This document shows positions 21,526 to 34,073 of a stretch of DNA of 49,414 nucleotides, one piece after another. The translations under genes and the position numbers were made by a program. The stretch comes from Apostichopus parvimensis. Its lineage: Eukaryota; Echinodermata; Holothuroidea; Aspidochirotida; Stichopodidae. Position 1 is the first letter of the stretch, and each line of letters starts with the position of its first letter. The notes below the pieces were generated by a model. That model was not told the DNA's origin. It made no database searches and saw only the letters and a list, made by a program, of their open reading frames with translations. The stretch covers positions 30,685 through 80,098 of the forward strand of contig KN886601.1 of assembly GCA_000934455.1 (NCBI GenBank), in the 5' to 3' direction.

Positions 21526-23859
21526 CACTACTGCTGAAACAGAAATGAAAAAGTGAAATCTATGTTTTTTTAAAGTAACATCTGTCATTAAGATGATATC
21601 ATCAACATGATTACAAAGATACAGGGAGGTCACATGAGGTCAATACATCAGAATAATACAAAGCCACCGCTAAGAGAACAACTACTTCATATCACCAAAT
21701 TGCCCACTCAATTAACTCTCCCACCCTTATTCTCTGTCATTTCCAAATGTTTCTCTAATAGCAAAGCCAAAATTGAAGTTGCACGACTCTCTTTATGCCA
21801 GCGTATCGCCTGTGGTTCACATAGTACATTTTTTCACCTGCAATGTTAAATTGGCCAAGTAATTCACCTGAGAATTGTTAGAATTTGTAAGTCTGTTGAA
21901 TGTCTGGTTCAAGCTGAGATCCCGTCATCCAATGGTAACATCATATAGAGGTCACACCTCTTGGCTGAGCGCCAAAGCCATTCATGAATATGCAGGAACA
22001 TGGGAAAAGGCAGTTGACTCATACACCTCAAAGATAGCTGAAATAAAAAAATGAAAAAAAAATGAAAAGAAACAATTTGGAAGTGTCTGAAAGAGGAACT
22101 TCAAAGTTTCTAAGAAAGGGATGTTGACACTAATTAATTGAGGAAGTCAACAAACCAGGAGTTAACAGTAAATGAGGAACTAAAAGAATCAAAATTGCAA
22201 AGTATGGTAAATACCCGAGTTACATCGTAAGTTTGCTCAAAATATTTTCATCTTCAATGTCCATTCTATGATTGTTACAGCTTCGTGTCTGTTGGTCACA
22301 TGTGGGAGAGTGAGGGAGTGTTTCAGTAGAACGGCAGATTAACGGTTGAGTCTGAAACCATTATTGAACCGGAATGCACGGTTCAGAAAAGAAAGCTGTG
22401 CTTCATCTTTTTTCTTTTTTCTTTTCTCTTTTATATATTTCTTTTTTGTTTCTTTATTTATTTGTTGTAATGTACAGGTCAGATTTTTAGTGAGTTTCTT
22501 TAGTTGTTGTCAATTTACTTTTAAAATCTGGACAGGAAATTACAAACACAATCTGAACCCAAGGTGTGAAGTATTCCAGTCTCTTTCCACTGGTTATATC
22601 CATTTTTTTGGTTTCACCTTAAAATTAAAAAAAAAATCTTCAATTTTAAGGTTTTCAGCAAGCTTAGAATAGCAATTGTGTTCCTTGCTCTAAACATAAA
22701 TATTAATTTTCTTTGCCATACCAAATTGAAGCCATTTTGTACATTCCGTAATATGTAACACGACCAAAAAGGGTACAAAACTCGACTGCCTTTAAATCAA
22801 CATTTTGGGTTTAACTACTGTGAAGTAGATAATCACATTATCATTATGATTGCTAATTCATGAAAGCAGTATTTTGCATATAAATCAGTCTCCGATTATA
22901 TAATAAACCCTACGTAGATTTACTCAATGTTTTAGGTTCGAAGTAGTCTAAAGTTCTAGGAACTCCCCCTACTTTAATTTTTTCCCCATTTAAAGTTATT
23001 AGTGAGTCATTTGATTGATCATGATTAACTTGATTCTTTCCGCAACATTTTAATACTCTGGGGACTGTAGGAGCAAAAACTGATATAAATAAAAGTCTAT
23101 ATATTTCAAATAATTTGAACTTTTTACTCCAATATCCCAATTAAACTGTCCAACTATTACTCTGTCCATCAAAAATTGCTCTCATGATTCTCCAGTATAT
23201 ATATATATTGGAATATCACTAACAATCATTATCAAAATAAACTCAAAACGGTACTTGACATGATTGAGGCCTATCAAACCTAAATATGGGAAGTCCTTAT
23301 ACAACATACTTAGAAAAGCAGCTGACTTCTCAGGAAGTAGAAGGTATTCCAAGGGAGAGGATATTTACGCAGTATAATTATTTGCAACAATGCATATATG
23401 GCAGGCAGGCATATATACTGTACATACTAAGGTCCTATTGACATCACAGGGGGATACCAGTAGTATAGTGTATTAACTGTAAAGTTTAATATCTGACAGT
23501 GTTGGTATATATGTACTAACGTAGTGTCACTACTTCGATTCATAATTTAATAAATAACACAAATTAACTATGGATCTGTGAAGTGACTACATGCGGCTCC
23601 ACATTAAATCCTCACGTCATACTGCACGTGAGTGAATTCCCAAAGAAGTTACTGAATTGGATTTTTATTGTTAGGAAAGTTTTATAGACATGTAGGTAGA
23701 TGGGAAAGTTCAATTTATCTTGATTAAAGACCTGGTATTTAAGAGACGAATGTGCAAAGGTAATTTGAGAGGCTTGGTTCATGATCTTTAATCAATTAGC
23801 TTTGTTTAACTAACTCAACTGTGCACAGAAAGTGTTTCATTGATAGAATTGCACCTTTT
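21526..23859. other. Non-coding stretch between the two duplicated blocks
   Basis: AT-rich. A minus-strand frame at 23140-22910 (VPRVLKCCGKNQVNHDQ, then GVPRTLDYFEPKTLSKS) looks protein-like after a possible acceptor (TGCTCCTACAG), but no partner exon in matching phase was found. (TA)n and GGCAGGCAGGC simple repeats occur near 23200 and 23400. Confidence 0.35.
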
Positions 23860-24284
23860 TCTATCTAGCAATTTACAGGATACAAAACAAGAGGAAAGTA
23901 TCTCATTTGGACAGATGTAAATTATATGCAAGCTGACTGTTTTGAGTATTTCACAAAAATGATGATATTTATCTGTCTCCATTCAAATCATCTACTCTCC
24001 CCTTAGACATGAATGAAGAAGTTGGTAACAACTTTAATAGCAGTGCACCCCTACTGATCCCCTTCCAGGTCCCTAATCACTTCCCTCTGTCTTGTGAATC
24101 GTCCATTCTGAAGGAAAACAACTGTGTTTCTACAACAAGATTAAAAGGTAAGAGAGAGGAGTGGAGAATGTTAACATTATCTCCCCCCCCCCCCCCCACA
24201 CATGTTTCAGAACATTGTAAAGTCATGTGAGAAGGCCTTGCATAGCCTTGATATTCAGACTATGCGAAACATTGACAACTATGG
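23860..24284 (+). repeat. Segmental duplication copy 2 with symmetric phase-1 exon-like core (24007-24147)
   Basis: Matches copy 1. The core is exactly 141 nt (47 codons, phase 1-1) between CTCCCCTTAG and AAAAG|GTAAGAG and is open: MNEEVGNNFNSSAPLLIPFQ, then HFPLSCESSILKEN. A phase 1-1 exon is typical of extracellular modules and is compatible with the Tie-like exons on the same strand. I do not recognise the domain. Substitutions between copies are not obviously biased to silent sites. Confidence 0.5.
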
Positions 24285-26340
24285 TAGAATTCCACTTAAC
24301 GGTCGTTACATGTGTGTAAGTACCCGTTATTTCCTGCATACGCACAGCATACTGTAGCTTTGGAGGGTATTAAGAAAGATACTAAAAGAAATATGAAGGC
24401 ATACATGTAAATTTGAAGAAAAAGACATCAATTTCAAGCTTTCTTACTCCTACTGAAATGTGGAACATGGAAGCAGTTCTAGGAAACAAATGCCCAGGCA
24501 TTTATCACATGATTACGCTAACAACACAGCTCAGGGGGTTATTCCGTGTACACAGTAGACCCAGACACAGAGATGTCAAAAGTGTGTGTGATAATTACTA
24601 AGAATATCAAAAAATTTAAAGTAGTCAATTTTGGTCAAAATTACCATATTTGCAATTCTTCATAGAATGGTTATTCATATTCAAATGCTTTTTTTTTAAC
24701 TATCTGTTTTTACCTATCGAATGTCCTTGGCCCTATAAACTGTGCATAAAACGCTTTATATGATAATTTTCTTTAAATACAATGTCGCCTATATTCAGTC
24801 AGAGTAAACTACTGTACAGTATATAATATATTTCATATTGTTCAGGTCATATATATAATATCTTTTAATGCTGGACTCTGTGTAACCTTTGGACTGCATA
24901 GTGAGTACACAGACTTCAGGTAAGTTTATTTAACACTTTACCAGTAAGACGGTCAAGTGTGCATAGTTAACATTGAACAAAGCAATCGGTCTGGTAAATA
25001 TTTAACAGTAGGAACCATATACCTCCAATAAGCACCAATCCCAAATCTAATATTACTATTTTCCCAGAATCCTTCAGGATATGACCAACCATGGTAAGAA
25101 TTTCTCTGACTGAAGCAAAGATACGGGACCTTCCTTTAATACAAGTGCAAATTGTAAAATAGAATCATGACAATTTTATTGAAATTTGACCATTTTTTGT
25201 TGTAGATTCTCATAAATTCTCACCTTCTATTAATTAGCTTTTCTATCCTTCTCTTGAAATTGATTGATGAGTTGATTGAAATGTGAATGAAGGGATAGAT
25301 ATCACTAATCAATTGATTCATTCATATTTCAACCAACTTAAGAACTTTCTGAGATAATATGCAGTTATGCAGTGAAGTTCAATTGGTCTCTGATTAAAAC
25401 ATTGAAACCACAGGAATATTAGATTATGACATTAGACATTATGACATTACACAATAACATTTTTTACACAGGCAGATTAATAATAACAACCATAATTAAT
25501 GTAAGCTATTTGAGTTTGCAATACACAGATACAAGTCTAGATGTCTACAAATAACAGAGTAGGCCCTATTAACTTGTTACCCATGTGCGCCATCATCCCC
25601 CATCATCCCCACCCTGCCCCTTCGAATCCACCAACCCCCCCCCTCATTCCACTACAGGTAAATAAAACTCACTCCTGCAACTGTTATAACGCTCTGTATC
25701 AAATTGTGCATTATTAAACCTATCATTTATTTCTCAGAATAAATCGACTAAATCCAAACTATGCAAATATTAGTGCACATTGAACTATATATCTAGATGT
25801 AAAACAAATGTTCCAACGTGGAATTTCGACGAAATGAATCCTGGATAGGTCAGAATTCCAAACATTTAATCGTAACTCATCCTCGACTTCGAAATTAAAG
25901 CACTTTCCATGATTGTAACCACTGAATCTTGTTGAAATTAAAAACCAATCAAAATCAGGTGAGGTTATTCATTTGCATAATAATTATCCAGGTATAATTA
26001 AATATAAACTTTTTCAGTAAAGAGCAGATACTGACTGTTATGTTATGTTATTATGTTTTGATTTTATGCTGTAGTAGTAGCGTCGTCATCGTACAGGTAC
26101 AGTAGTAATAGCAGAAAAGATAACTTACTGATGGGATACAAAACTAAGTTTCCTCCTGGGAAAGGAGGAAATCGAGCCTGCCTTTGGAAAGAGGGAGCGA
26201 CCCTTTCAGAACAAAATCAATTGGAATTCGTCTCGTTTGTAACTTTTGACATTTATAACCTCATTTCATTGTTCCTTGTGTGATCCTGGTGGACTAAGGT
26301 AACAATGATTGTGTTTTCAGATTCAAATTATTTTCTCTCT
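24285..26340. other. Non-coding stretch
   Basis: AT-rich sequence with poly-C islands near 25600-25645. No exon with paired splice sites, no terminal repeats and no RNA gene were recognised. Confidence 0.4.
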
Positions 26341-26351
26341 TTTTACACAGT

Positions 26352-26420
26352 GGAGAGTGGTATCTCCAGCTTATTAGACTATGAAAGTGAAACAAAGAGT
26401 TCTTCTAAGAGTAACTAACA
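26352..26420 (+). other. Possible plus-strand terminal exon
   Basis: After TTTTTACACAG the phase-1 frame reads VESGISSLLDYESETKSSSK and ends in TAA. Its phase fits the donor of the exon-like block at 24007-24147. Short and unsupported otherwise. Confidence 0.25.
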
Positions 26421-26684
26421 ACTAATAATACTCTGAACTTCCTGTAAATAGGTGAAATACTGTTTGTACATCCGGAGCAAGAAAAACATTGGACCATATT
26501 TTTTCCCTTTTTTTTTTTAATACTATGGTTTGCTGGATACTGCTTACTGACTCAAACTTGATAACAATTTCAGCGCTATAGTCGGTGGTAAAATCCGATG
26601 ACAAAGTTGACTCAAAAGGGGGATGGAGAATCATGGTAATTTTTATAGGTACTGATGGAGACATACGGTGCTCTTATTACTCAC

Positions 26685-29600
26685 TTTCAGCAATCTTGGA
26701 CGAGTCTTTAACATCGACTGACCCCTCTGGTGAACCACTTCCAGAAGAGTCAGCAACATTCTATGAAACAGAGAAGAATGGATCAAAATAAACAATAGCG
26801 AAGAGAGATGCGGAGAAACGGAAATACTGCCGACATTTGATACAGCTGCACTTCCTAATTTCACTTTCAAAAGCATTTCACTTTAACCTATGTAGAGTTG
26901 GTAGTAAAATTAAGGGAATGAGTCAGACCAAAGTCCGTACCACTCGACCACAGTGATTCTGTTGGTGTGAATGCGTATAAACCGGCTCTGTGTCACAAGA
27001 TCCGGGGTTCGATTCCTACCTTTGCCGGATGAGTCCCAATACGACGAAGCCGGTCTTTATTCTTTATTTAAATTTACGATATATCTGTCATACCACTTGC
27101 TACACATTCGTTCCTTAATTACGGCATGACTTGCCTATAAAAAGTGGTAATTCTGTGTAAATTGTCAGATTCAAAGCAAAGAAGCAAAAGAAAGGTTGGT
27201 CATGTCCTTCCTGAATGTTGAGTCCATGAGGTTGAATGGTGTGAAAGCGTTGCATCCAATCTCTCTCTGCTGATTCGTACTAGGTCAGGACGGCTATCTA
27301 AGGATTCAATCCCCTGTAGGGACATGTCAATAATGGTATGGTTGGGAGATAGTAATTACAGATTATAAAAGAACAATATTTCTGCTAAACTTTAGGCTTC
27401 TCTTTTTTCAACAATACTGTAATGAAAATGATATTATTTTACTTTACTGGTTTGGTTTGCATAAAATAGTAAATACTTAAATTAAAGTACATACATGTAC
27501 ACTAATGGAGCAGTGTTCCATGTACAATTTATATACATTTCATGGAACATTTGTTTTTACTTAAAACATCGGAACAATGTACTCCTATTAAAAGCAAACA
27601 CCACTAGAAATTTGAAAAATAGAAAAAAACAATTTACAATGCATTGTCCTTGAAGTGAACTTTGTACCTGCAATTCAGAAATAGATCTTCATTCCTCTCC
27701 AAGAAGAGTAACCCCTTGGGATCTTCTTCACTGTACGCTGGGTTTGAGATTATCTCCAAGAGATGATCTGAGGAGGAGGAGGAGGATTAAATGTAAGTTG
27801 TAAATTACTGTATGGAACATATATCACCCTCCTGGCACTTATTTATTACAGCAAATATATTACAAATAAAGGAATAGCACAATGTAGATAGTATCAACAT
27901 CTACAGGACCACAGAAGATTAAAGAACTTAACCTTCAAGTGTTATTTTGAAGCGTAATAGTACCGCGCGATGCTAGTTGAGTTCTGTGTTTATATTTCAC
28001 ATGTGTCTTGCTCTCTGTACGGGTCTCGATACCAGAACAGAGATAACTGATCAAGCTGGAAAGTTACCCTCAACGCTAGTCTAGAGTTGGCTACTTATTT
28101 CCTATTTGATCGACATAACCCTCTTACATACAGTTATTCCAGATATACAGATTACGTTTTATCTGGCCATATAAAGCCAGATATAACTGGATATGTAGTC
28201 AATCCAGACTAATGCAGATAAATATTTATCTGGCCATATATTTAGCCATATATAACTGGATAAACAGTCAATCCAGATATGCAGATAAAGTTTTATCTGG
28301 CCCAGGTTTGGATGCCATAAAATTTAACCAGCTAAAATTTTATATGGGCCATATCAAACTTCATTTTATATCAAGTTATATCTGCCCAATTTTTATCTGA
28401 TCCAGATATAAATTCCAGATCTTGAGCAGATCTGGGCCAGATTGATAATCCAGATCTGGCCCAGATCTGGATTCTCATATCCGGCCCAGATCTGGGATTT
28501 CGGTAAGGGTCTCTTTAATCAACAACAAGAAGAAGAATAAGAATAATATGTCAAACATTAGATTAAGAAATTCACCAGATCATTACAAAAGGCCATACAT
28601 GTGTTACAGCCAAAACAAACAGATTTGTTCATGTAAATAGTGCATTATTTATATAGCTGTGCAAGGTCTACATTGATCTAAGGCTTGTGGTTTCTATTTA
28701 CAGTATTCACCACTCCAGTATTTGCTGTAATCATCCCATGACAGAGACATGATAACTAAATTTGACCTTTCAAGGAACTACTATATCAAATTGCACAGGG
28801 AATTTAAGGAAGAGCTTTCTGTGATATTAAGTTTCTTTTCCAGCATGCACAGTCCTATAGTTGTAGTACAATAGGTGTAGTACTATACTGTAGTGTGAAT
28901 TAATGCCAGTTTTTCTTTTGTGAAGCAACTGGCCAATATTAGAGGTCAAAATGGGGTTGAAAATACCACAAATATGAATTTGCTATTAGTGTATGACAAA
29001 TGACACTGCATTTGGGTAGGAAATGTGTGGGTTCCCAATTCGTTGCAATTGAGGTCTCATTTAATAGCTGAACATCAGGAAGTGAAATGTACGTGGTTAG
29101 AGAAGTACTTAAGTGTTAATTTACCTTCGCATATAGGCCTACTCTGTATGTATGCAACCATGAGTCCGACTGAAAAACATGAAAGGGTTGAAATCAAAGT
29201 TTCTTTTGGGACATTTAATAAGATTTTAGAAATTCTGAAATTGGTAGGCCATTAAAAAAAAAAAATCCCACATCTATTGTTGTTTGGCCAGACCTTGCCA
29301 ATGGTGACACAGGTCTCCATCAAATACTGCTGATCACATCTAGATTCAGTGGTCGTTCAACAGTACAGCTCTCATAGAAACGGCAATATTTTTTTAAAAG
29401 ACATAAATATTTTGCAAAGTTGATGGTGGATCTACAAACCACACCATCCAAATAACACCCAAATGTTTAGTGATTCCGATACCCAAACATATATTCATAT
29501 TGTGGTAAACTAAATGTTAATATTTGTGAACTTTTGCATACCAATTATGGAGGGATCATATCTATTGACTAATATGCTGCAACATATAACGGAAGGTACC

Positions 29601-31386
29601 AGTAATCGGCAATGAGGTTGATGTGCCATAGTACAGTATTTTAACAAATGCATGCATGAAATTAATAATGAGGTCAAATTTTATGATCTCATATATTATG
29701 TACTGTATCTATATACTTACATTGTATTATCCAAGTTCATAGGTATTTAAGACTTTTGGTTGTTGAGATATCAAGTTTACAAGCTGTTTTTGACAAATTT
29801 CCATCAAGCTCCAACCAACATGATAATTAATGAGGTAAAAATCATTGATGAAACAACACACATGTATATACTATGTAGTTACATCACCGTACCAAAATCA
29901 ACCAAATAGGACATACGGTTGCAGCGAAATTGACATTTTAAGAGTTTTATGGTAAGACTGGCCCACTCATTAATATTCATGAGATGGGAACCAGAAACAA
30001 TAGCACACATCTACTCATAGTAGGTCATCTACCTACAAAGGATGTTTGTGGAGGTATCGGGTTTACAAGCTGTTTTTGAAGATTTTGCAATTAAGTTCCA
30101 GCCACTCATGACTAGTAATGAGGTATAATTTGTTGTTGAAAGAACATACATACAGTACTTACTATGCAGTTACATCACAATACCAAGTATGACCTAAATC
30201 AGACATACATTTACGGTTGAAGAGATACTGGCATTTTCAGACTTTTACATGAATCCCCACCCACTCATTAATATGCAGGATAGCCTCACCCAAATACCTA
30301 CTGACCCTGACCAATATATATAAACCAAGTATGATATCAATCACATATTTCTTTGTTGAGATACCGTGTTTACCAGCTAGGGCGTCACATACAAACACAC
30401 ATACAAACACCCACCCACGCATACACATGTACACTAACTTGACTGCATAGGTTCTGATGGATTCAAAGCATTGGAACAGAAAAAACATGACTCATATTGA
30501 ATTTACATAGTCTCATCATATTTGCAATATTGTGTTGTTTAACAAAAAATTCAAACAGATGCAAACGAAATGCTTACAGTACTCACCCTCATATCCTTCT
30601 AATCGTTCATCTACCATATGGTAGAGATGTCCAGATAACTTCTCTTCATTTCTTGTCCGACTTGGATTCTCTCTGCCTCTCAACACTGCAATTATATCAC
30701 CATGATTTTTCTAGCCCAGCAAAGCTCTGACGATTTCAGATAATTCTAAGAACATTTTGTTCATTTCCATTCCATCAACTTCATCGTTTATCTCACAAAT
30801 GTTCTCTACTATTTCTTTTCCTTGGTCCGAAACTTTTGCCATTATCTGAAACAAAGCTATCCAATCTTCGGAATAAGAACGGACATTCTCTCTGTTCAAG
30901 TATTTGTCTCCTAGATTCGAATAGTCAGAAATGAAAAAGCTATCTGACCAAAGATACTTCATAAGCCAGATCAGGAGATCCAATGAATATGACAATTGCT
31001 TGAATAGGCAGAGCAAACTGTGTTGTTCATCTTCTATATTTGCACTATGTGTGTTGGCATCTGACTTGTTGTGTTTAGTACTACTTCTGCAAAACATTCT
31101 ATTCTCAAATATTTGATAAACATCTGTTAGTTCAAATCCTAACAACTCTGGTGAATCATCAATGTATGTACTAAAATTTGAGATCTTTGCCAAAATGTTC
31201 AAAGATGAATTCAGGTGTTTTAAAATTATCTTGGTCGCATGTTGTCTGTGTTAGTCTTCCACTATTCCAATGAGTCGGTTCTCAATGATACAGCTTAGGC
31301 CTTTGTAAATCTGTGTTGGCCATTGTGAGGTAACACTGCTGTGTCCTTCTTTGATGTCTGCCATCTTGTTAGGGCAACAGTTTTTT
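26685..31386 (-). CDS. Unrecognised minus-strand gene (two firm coding exons, one tentative; two in-frame stops)
   Basis: The first coding exon spans 31386-30587. It has acceptor TTCTTTTACAG, a 22-nt leader, ATG at 31364 (MADIKEGHSSVTSQWPTQ) and donor GAGG|GTGAGT, ending phase 1. The frame is open for 259 codons except for TAA at 31251-31253 and TAG at 30711-30713. Beyond the second stop it still reads VLRGRENPSRTRNEEK and HMVDERLEGYE. The next exon, 27767-27668, begins at CTCCTCAG in matching phase (HLLEIISNPAYSEEDPK, LFLERNEDLFLNC) and ends phase 2 at GCAG|GTACAAA. A third candidate, 26760-26685, has TTTCATAG and AAA|GTGAGT borders in compatible phase. The predicted chain is helix-rich, with many Leu/Ile and charged residues, no signal peptide and no membrane segment; an armadillo-like fold is possible but unproved. 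I do not recognise the family. The upstream non-coding exon and the C-terminus are unidentified. It may be a pseudogene, or the stops may be assembly errors. Confidence 0.6.
26930..27065 (+). repeat. tRNA-like Pol III promoter module (SINE candidate)
   Basis: GGTTCGATTCC at 27006-27016 is a perfect B box. A weak A-box-like TGGTGTGAATG lies about 50 bases upstream. ACCGGCTCTG (about 26990) and its complement AGCCGGTC (about 27047) flank the B box. No acceptor stem is evident, so this is not a functional tRNA gene. Confidence 0.4.
27070..27660. other. Non-coding stretch (intron of minus-strand gene)
   Basis: No exon or repeat boundary recognised. A short inverted pair around 27505-27550 (GGAGCAGTGTTCCATGTAC / CATTTCATGGAACATTTG) is visible. 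Confidence 0.4.
28130..28510. repeat. Palindrome-rich repeat block (CCAGATAT / ATATCTGG, CCAGATCTGG)
   Basis: TTTTATCTGGCC and its complement recur at about 28156, 28230 and 28292. ATAACTGGATA and TCAATCCAGA repeat with a period of 70-75 bp. The right end has overlapping CCAGATCTGG palindromes. It resembles a non-autonomous foldback or MITE-like repeat inside the intron of the minus-strand gene. Confidence 0.65.
28511..29740. other. Non-coding stretch
   Basis: AT-rich intronic sequence, no exon seen. The open frame at 29025-29255 has no splice signals or recognisable domain. Confidence 0.4.
29740..30430 (+). repeat. Dispersed repeat, about 300-bp unit, two-plus tandem copies
   Basis: TTGAGATATCAAGTTTACAA (29762), GGAGGTATCGGGTTTACAAG (about 30050) and TTGAGATACCGTGTTTACCA (about 30356) start successive units. 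Each of the first two contains an AATGAGGTA block, an AGTTACATCAC block, a GACATAC block and CCCACTCATTAATAT. The unit is present inverted at 5600-5905. Ends in a CACACATACAAACACC simple repeat. Confidence 0.8.
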
Positions 31387-34060
31387 CTGTAAAAGAAAGA
31401 GACAAGTCTAGGCAATCCATGGAGGTCCTCATTTCATCCCCAAAGTTACATGCATATCCATAATAGCCAAAATGAAAAATTTTCTATGACCTTTGACCTC
31501 AGACTGTAAGAATCATATATATCACATAGGCACAACAGCATGTGCCTATAGATGCATACAATCACTGTTGACAAGTTTGAATTCCATTATGCTGACGTTT
31601 AACACGAAGCTCTGATCCAGCTGTCATTTAAGATCATTCAAAACTGCCCCCAATTTTTTTTTTCTGTTTTCTGTGCAAAAAGAACCCCGTAAAGAGGCTT
31701 ATAACTCTTCCAAATTTGCTAGCCCGATTTTCTCTGTAATCAACTTGCTATCAAAATGACAAGGAAGCTGGTTTGAACAGGTGTCTATCTTTTATGATTC
31801 ATATTTGAAATATTTCTACTAAGATATAAAGAAAAAGTTCTCTTATAATAAATTCGTTTGTAAAAACAGCCAAAACTTCAACGAAAAAACTGTGTCCCCA
31901 AAAAACAAAAATAATGAGTCATAGGTCAGTTCTTCCCAACTGATTACTACAGTGACTTGTATTTAATTGGATTGTCTGACTTTTGTGTGGGTGACCGTCT
32001 TATGTGCACGTGGCCGCTGTGTTTGCCAAGACTACAGTGTAAACAAACTCCCTTGTTGCTGGAATGAAGTGGCAGTGGAGACGAATCTCGCTATATCATT
32101 CTCTCTACTTAGTATCGATAAAGTGGGTAGTCTCCATATATCGATATAGTCGGTATTTAGCTGTTCAAACTTCGAAATATATCGATTTGGTCTGTAAAGA
32201 ATATCGGTGTGTACAGGTATGCAGTAAGTAGTTCGAGCACGTACCACAGGGCTTTGTGCCGTGTAGGCCATGTTTACTAACGTATTATAGGTTGTAGAAC
32301 AAGGGAAACTATCCCCGGGCTGGATATGAAATCCAAATACAGTGCATCCCTACTTGGATGCAGAGTGGGGAAATCTGAGTCCAAGACATTAATTTTATAA
32401 TGCTGAAAAGCTTGTTAATGTAATAAATGTAAAGAATCAGACTGATATTCTAAAGGGGATTTGCTATTCAGATCATTTGCTGAGTTGGGAAGGGAGTCTG
32501 TGTATCCCAATCTTGCAAACATTTACCTGCATTCATCACCCTCTTTCTTGAACCAAGTAAAAGATAAAAAACTGGCAGATGAAATAAGAAGGAACCTGAT
32601 ATATTTTCTTCATATTATAAACCCAAAATTAGTTGCTGAAAATAAGTTCACATGCACAAGTTCACAAGTAATATGGATCAAAATCCATGGTTTGAATGCA
32701 ACTTTAATTTTGTTAGTATTCAGTTTACTTTTGTGGCAGATTTGGTACTAGACTACCAGGCTGGTTTTGCAAGTCATCATTATGTCTCAACCGTATTGCC
32801 TGGTAACTATCAATGCCATATATCATTATCATGGCTGGTCGCTGCATAATGCAGTCAAATTTTCCAAAGTATATTTCCTTCCAACCTTAGGCCTAGGCCG
32901 AAACCATAAATGCCTATTTCAATTACAGAACCGAGAAATTTTAAATGCTTCTCTGAACTGTTTAACAGGTTTTCATCTTAAATTTGTTTTCTTCTAAATT
33001 AAATTTGTAGTATCTAGCCTACAGTAGCGTTAGGTTATGACCCAGCGGCCTAGGCTATGCCAAGTTTATTACTGGGACTTTGATTAATCTAACATGGGTA
33101 CACACATTTACACAGTCCTAGTTGTGCGAAAAAAGGAAAACACTCAAACTACATTGGAATTACTGTTAGGAAAAATCACAGGTCACCTTAAATTAGGCTA
33201 ATTATTAGCCTGGAATAGATCGCAAGTATTATACCTTCAGCTGACTATTTGGAAAAACTACTGATTCACTTTCTGTTTGCACTAGTACAAATCCGTACGT
33301 TTCCGACGACTGGGTGTAGTAAGCTAATAGTACTACCTATACCGATAATCTTGCACGACAATGTGTTTAGGTTACCTAGTAAGTTGCTAAAGCCATGTGA
33401 TAAATTAGGCAACGATGAATTGGAGTGTTGGTAACTAGAAATATTGTTTCGATAGGTGACAAAGGCGGGGAGATGGGTGGGGCGGGGGGGGGGNNNNNNN
33501 NNNNNNNNNNNNNNNNNNNNNNNNNNNNNNNNNNNNNNNNNNNGGGGGGGGGGGTGTTAAGTTGTTCGGAAGATAATATTATGAGGACTTATATTAATGC
33601 TCATTTTGTTGGTTTGTTATAAGGAAGGAGGGAAAGAAAGTTTGCATTTCTCTAGGTCCTCAGCGCTATACAGTACGATGGTGGAAACATGAAAGTGCTA
33701 TTTGTCGGAGTTTTATGCAATTTCGAACGATCATAATAAGTTAATTAAACTTGTTTATTGAAGAGAGAGGAATATAGACCGACGGCCGGTGATGGAGGAG
33801 GAGGAGATGGGGTGGCGTTTTTTTAAGCAGTGGAAGCAGTTCTTCGTTATTTTGGGTTTGCTAAGTATTTTCCTATGATATTCCACACGTACCGAAATGT
33901 CGGCAAACTAAATGGAGTTAATGACCTTGACTAGCTATTGTCCCGTTTCACTTTAAATAATGAAGGAAAAAACAACATTCTGATTTGCTTTTTTAATTGG
34001 GACGGGTTGGAAGAGTTAGAACGGGAGACGAAATGCTATGAATTAAAATAATTTCATTAT
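31387..34060. other. Mostly non-coding stretch upstream of the minus-strand gene
   Basis: Contains repeated TATATCGAT elements at 32140-32190 and a plus-strand open frame at 32461-32751 whose first 60 residues (NIYLHSSPSFLNQVKDKK, then LADEIRRNLIYFLHIINPK) look protein-like but match nothing I know. The first, non-coding exon and promoter of the minus-strand gene probably lie here. A gap of 50 N (33494-33543) sits between two poly-G runs. Confidence 0.35.
33494..33543. other. Assembly gap (50 N) inside a poly-G tract
   Basis: Poly-G on both sides, which suggests the gap was caused by an unsequenced homopolymer and not by missing unique sequence. Confidence 0.99.
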
Positions 34061-34073
34061 TAAATAATGATGA

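Noticed and set aside
22910-23140. Minus-strand frame with protein-like tail (VPRVLKCCGKNQVNHDQ), considered as last exon of the unknown minus-strand gene
   Set aside because: The possible acceptor gives phase 1, while the preceding exon candidates end in phase 2 or 0, and no donor is needed or seen to test it. Left as unassigned.
26685-26791. Plus-strand frame ILDESLTSTDPSGEPLPEE as terminal exon
   Set aside because: The same segment has both an acceptor and a donor on the minus strand in phase with the minus-strand gene, so the plus-strand reading is the weaker choice, though not excluded.
27001-27020. True tRNA gene at the perfect B box
   Set aside because: No seven-base acceptor stem, no clear D arm and a T-arm stem with mismatches; treated as a SINE-type promoter remnant.
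32461-32751. Plus-strand 96-codon frame with protein-like first 60 residues
   Set aside because: No family recognised, no clear splice acceptor, and the second half turns into low-complexity hydrophobic sequence. Not enough for a gene call.
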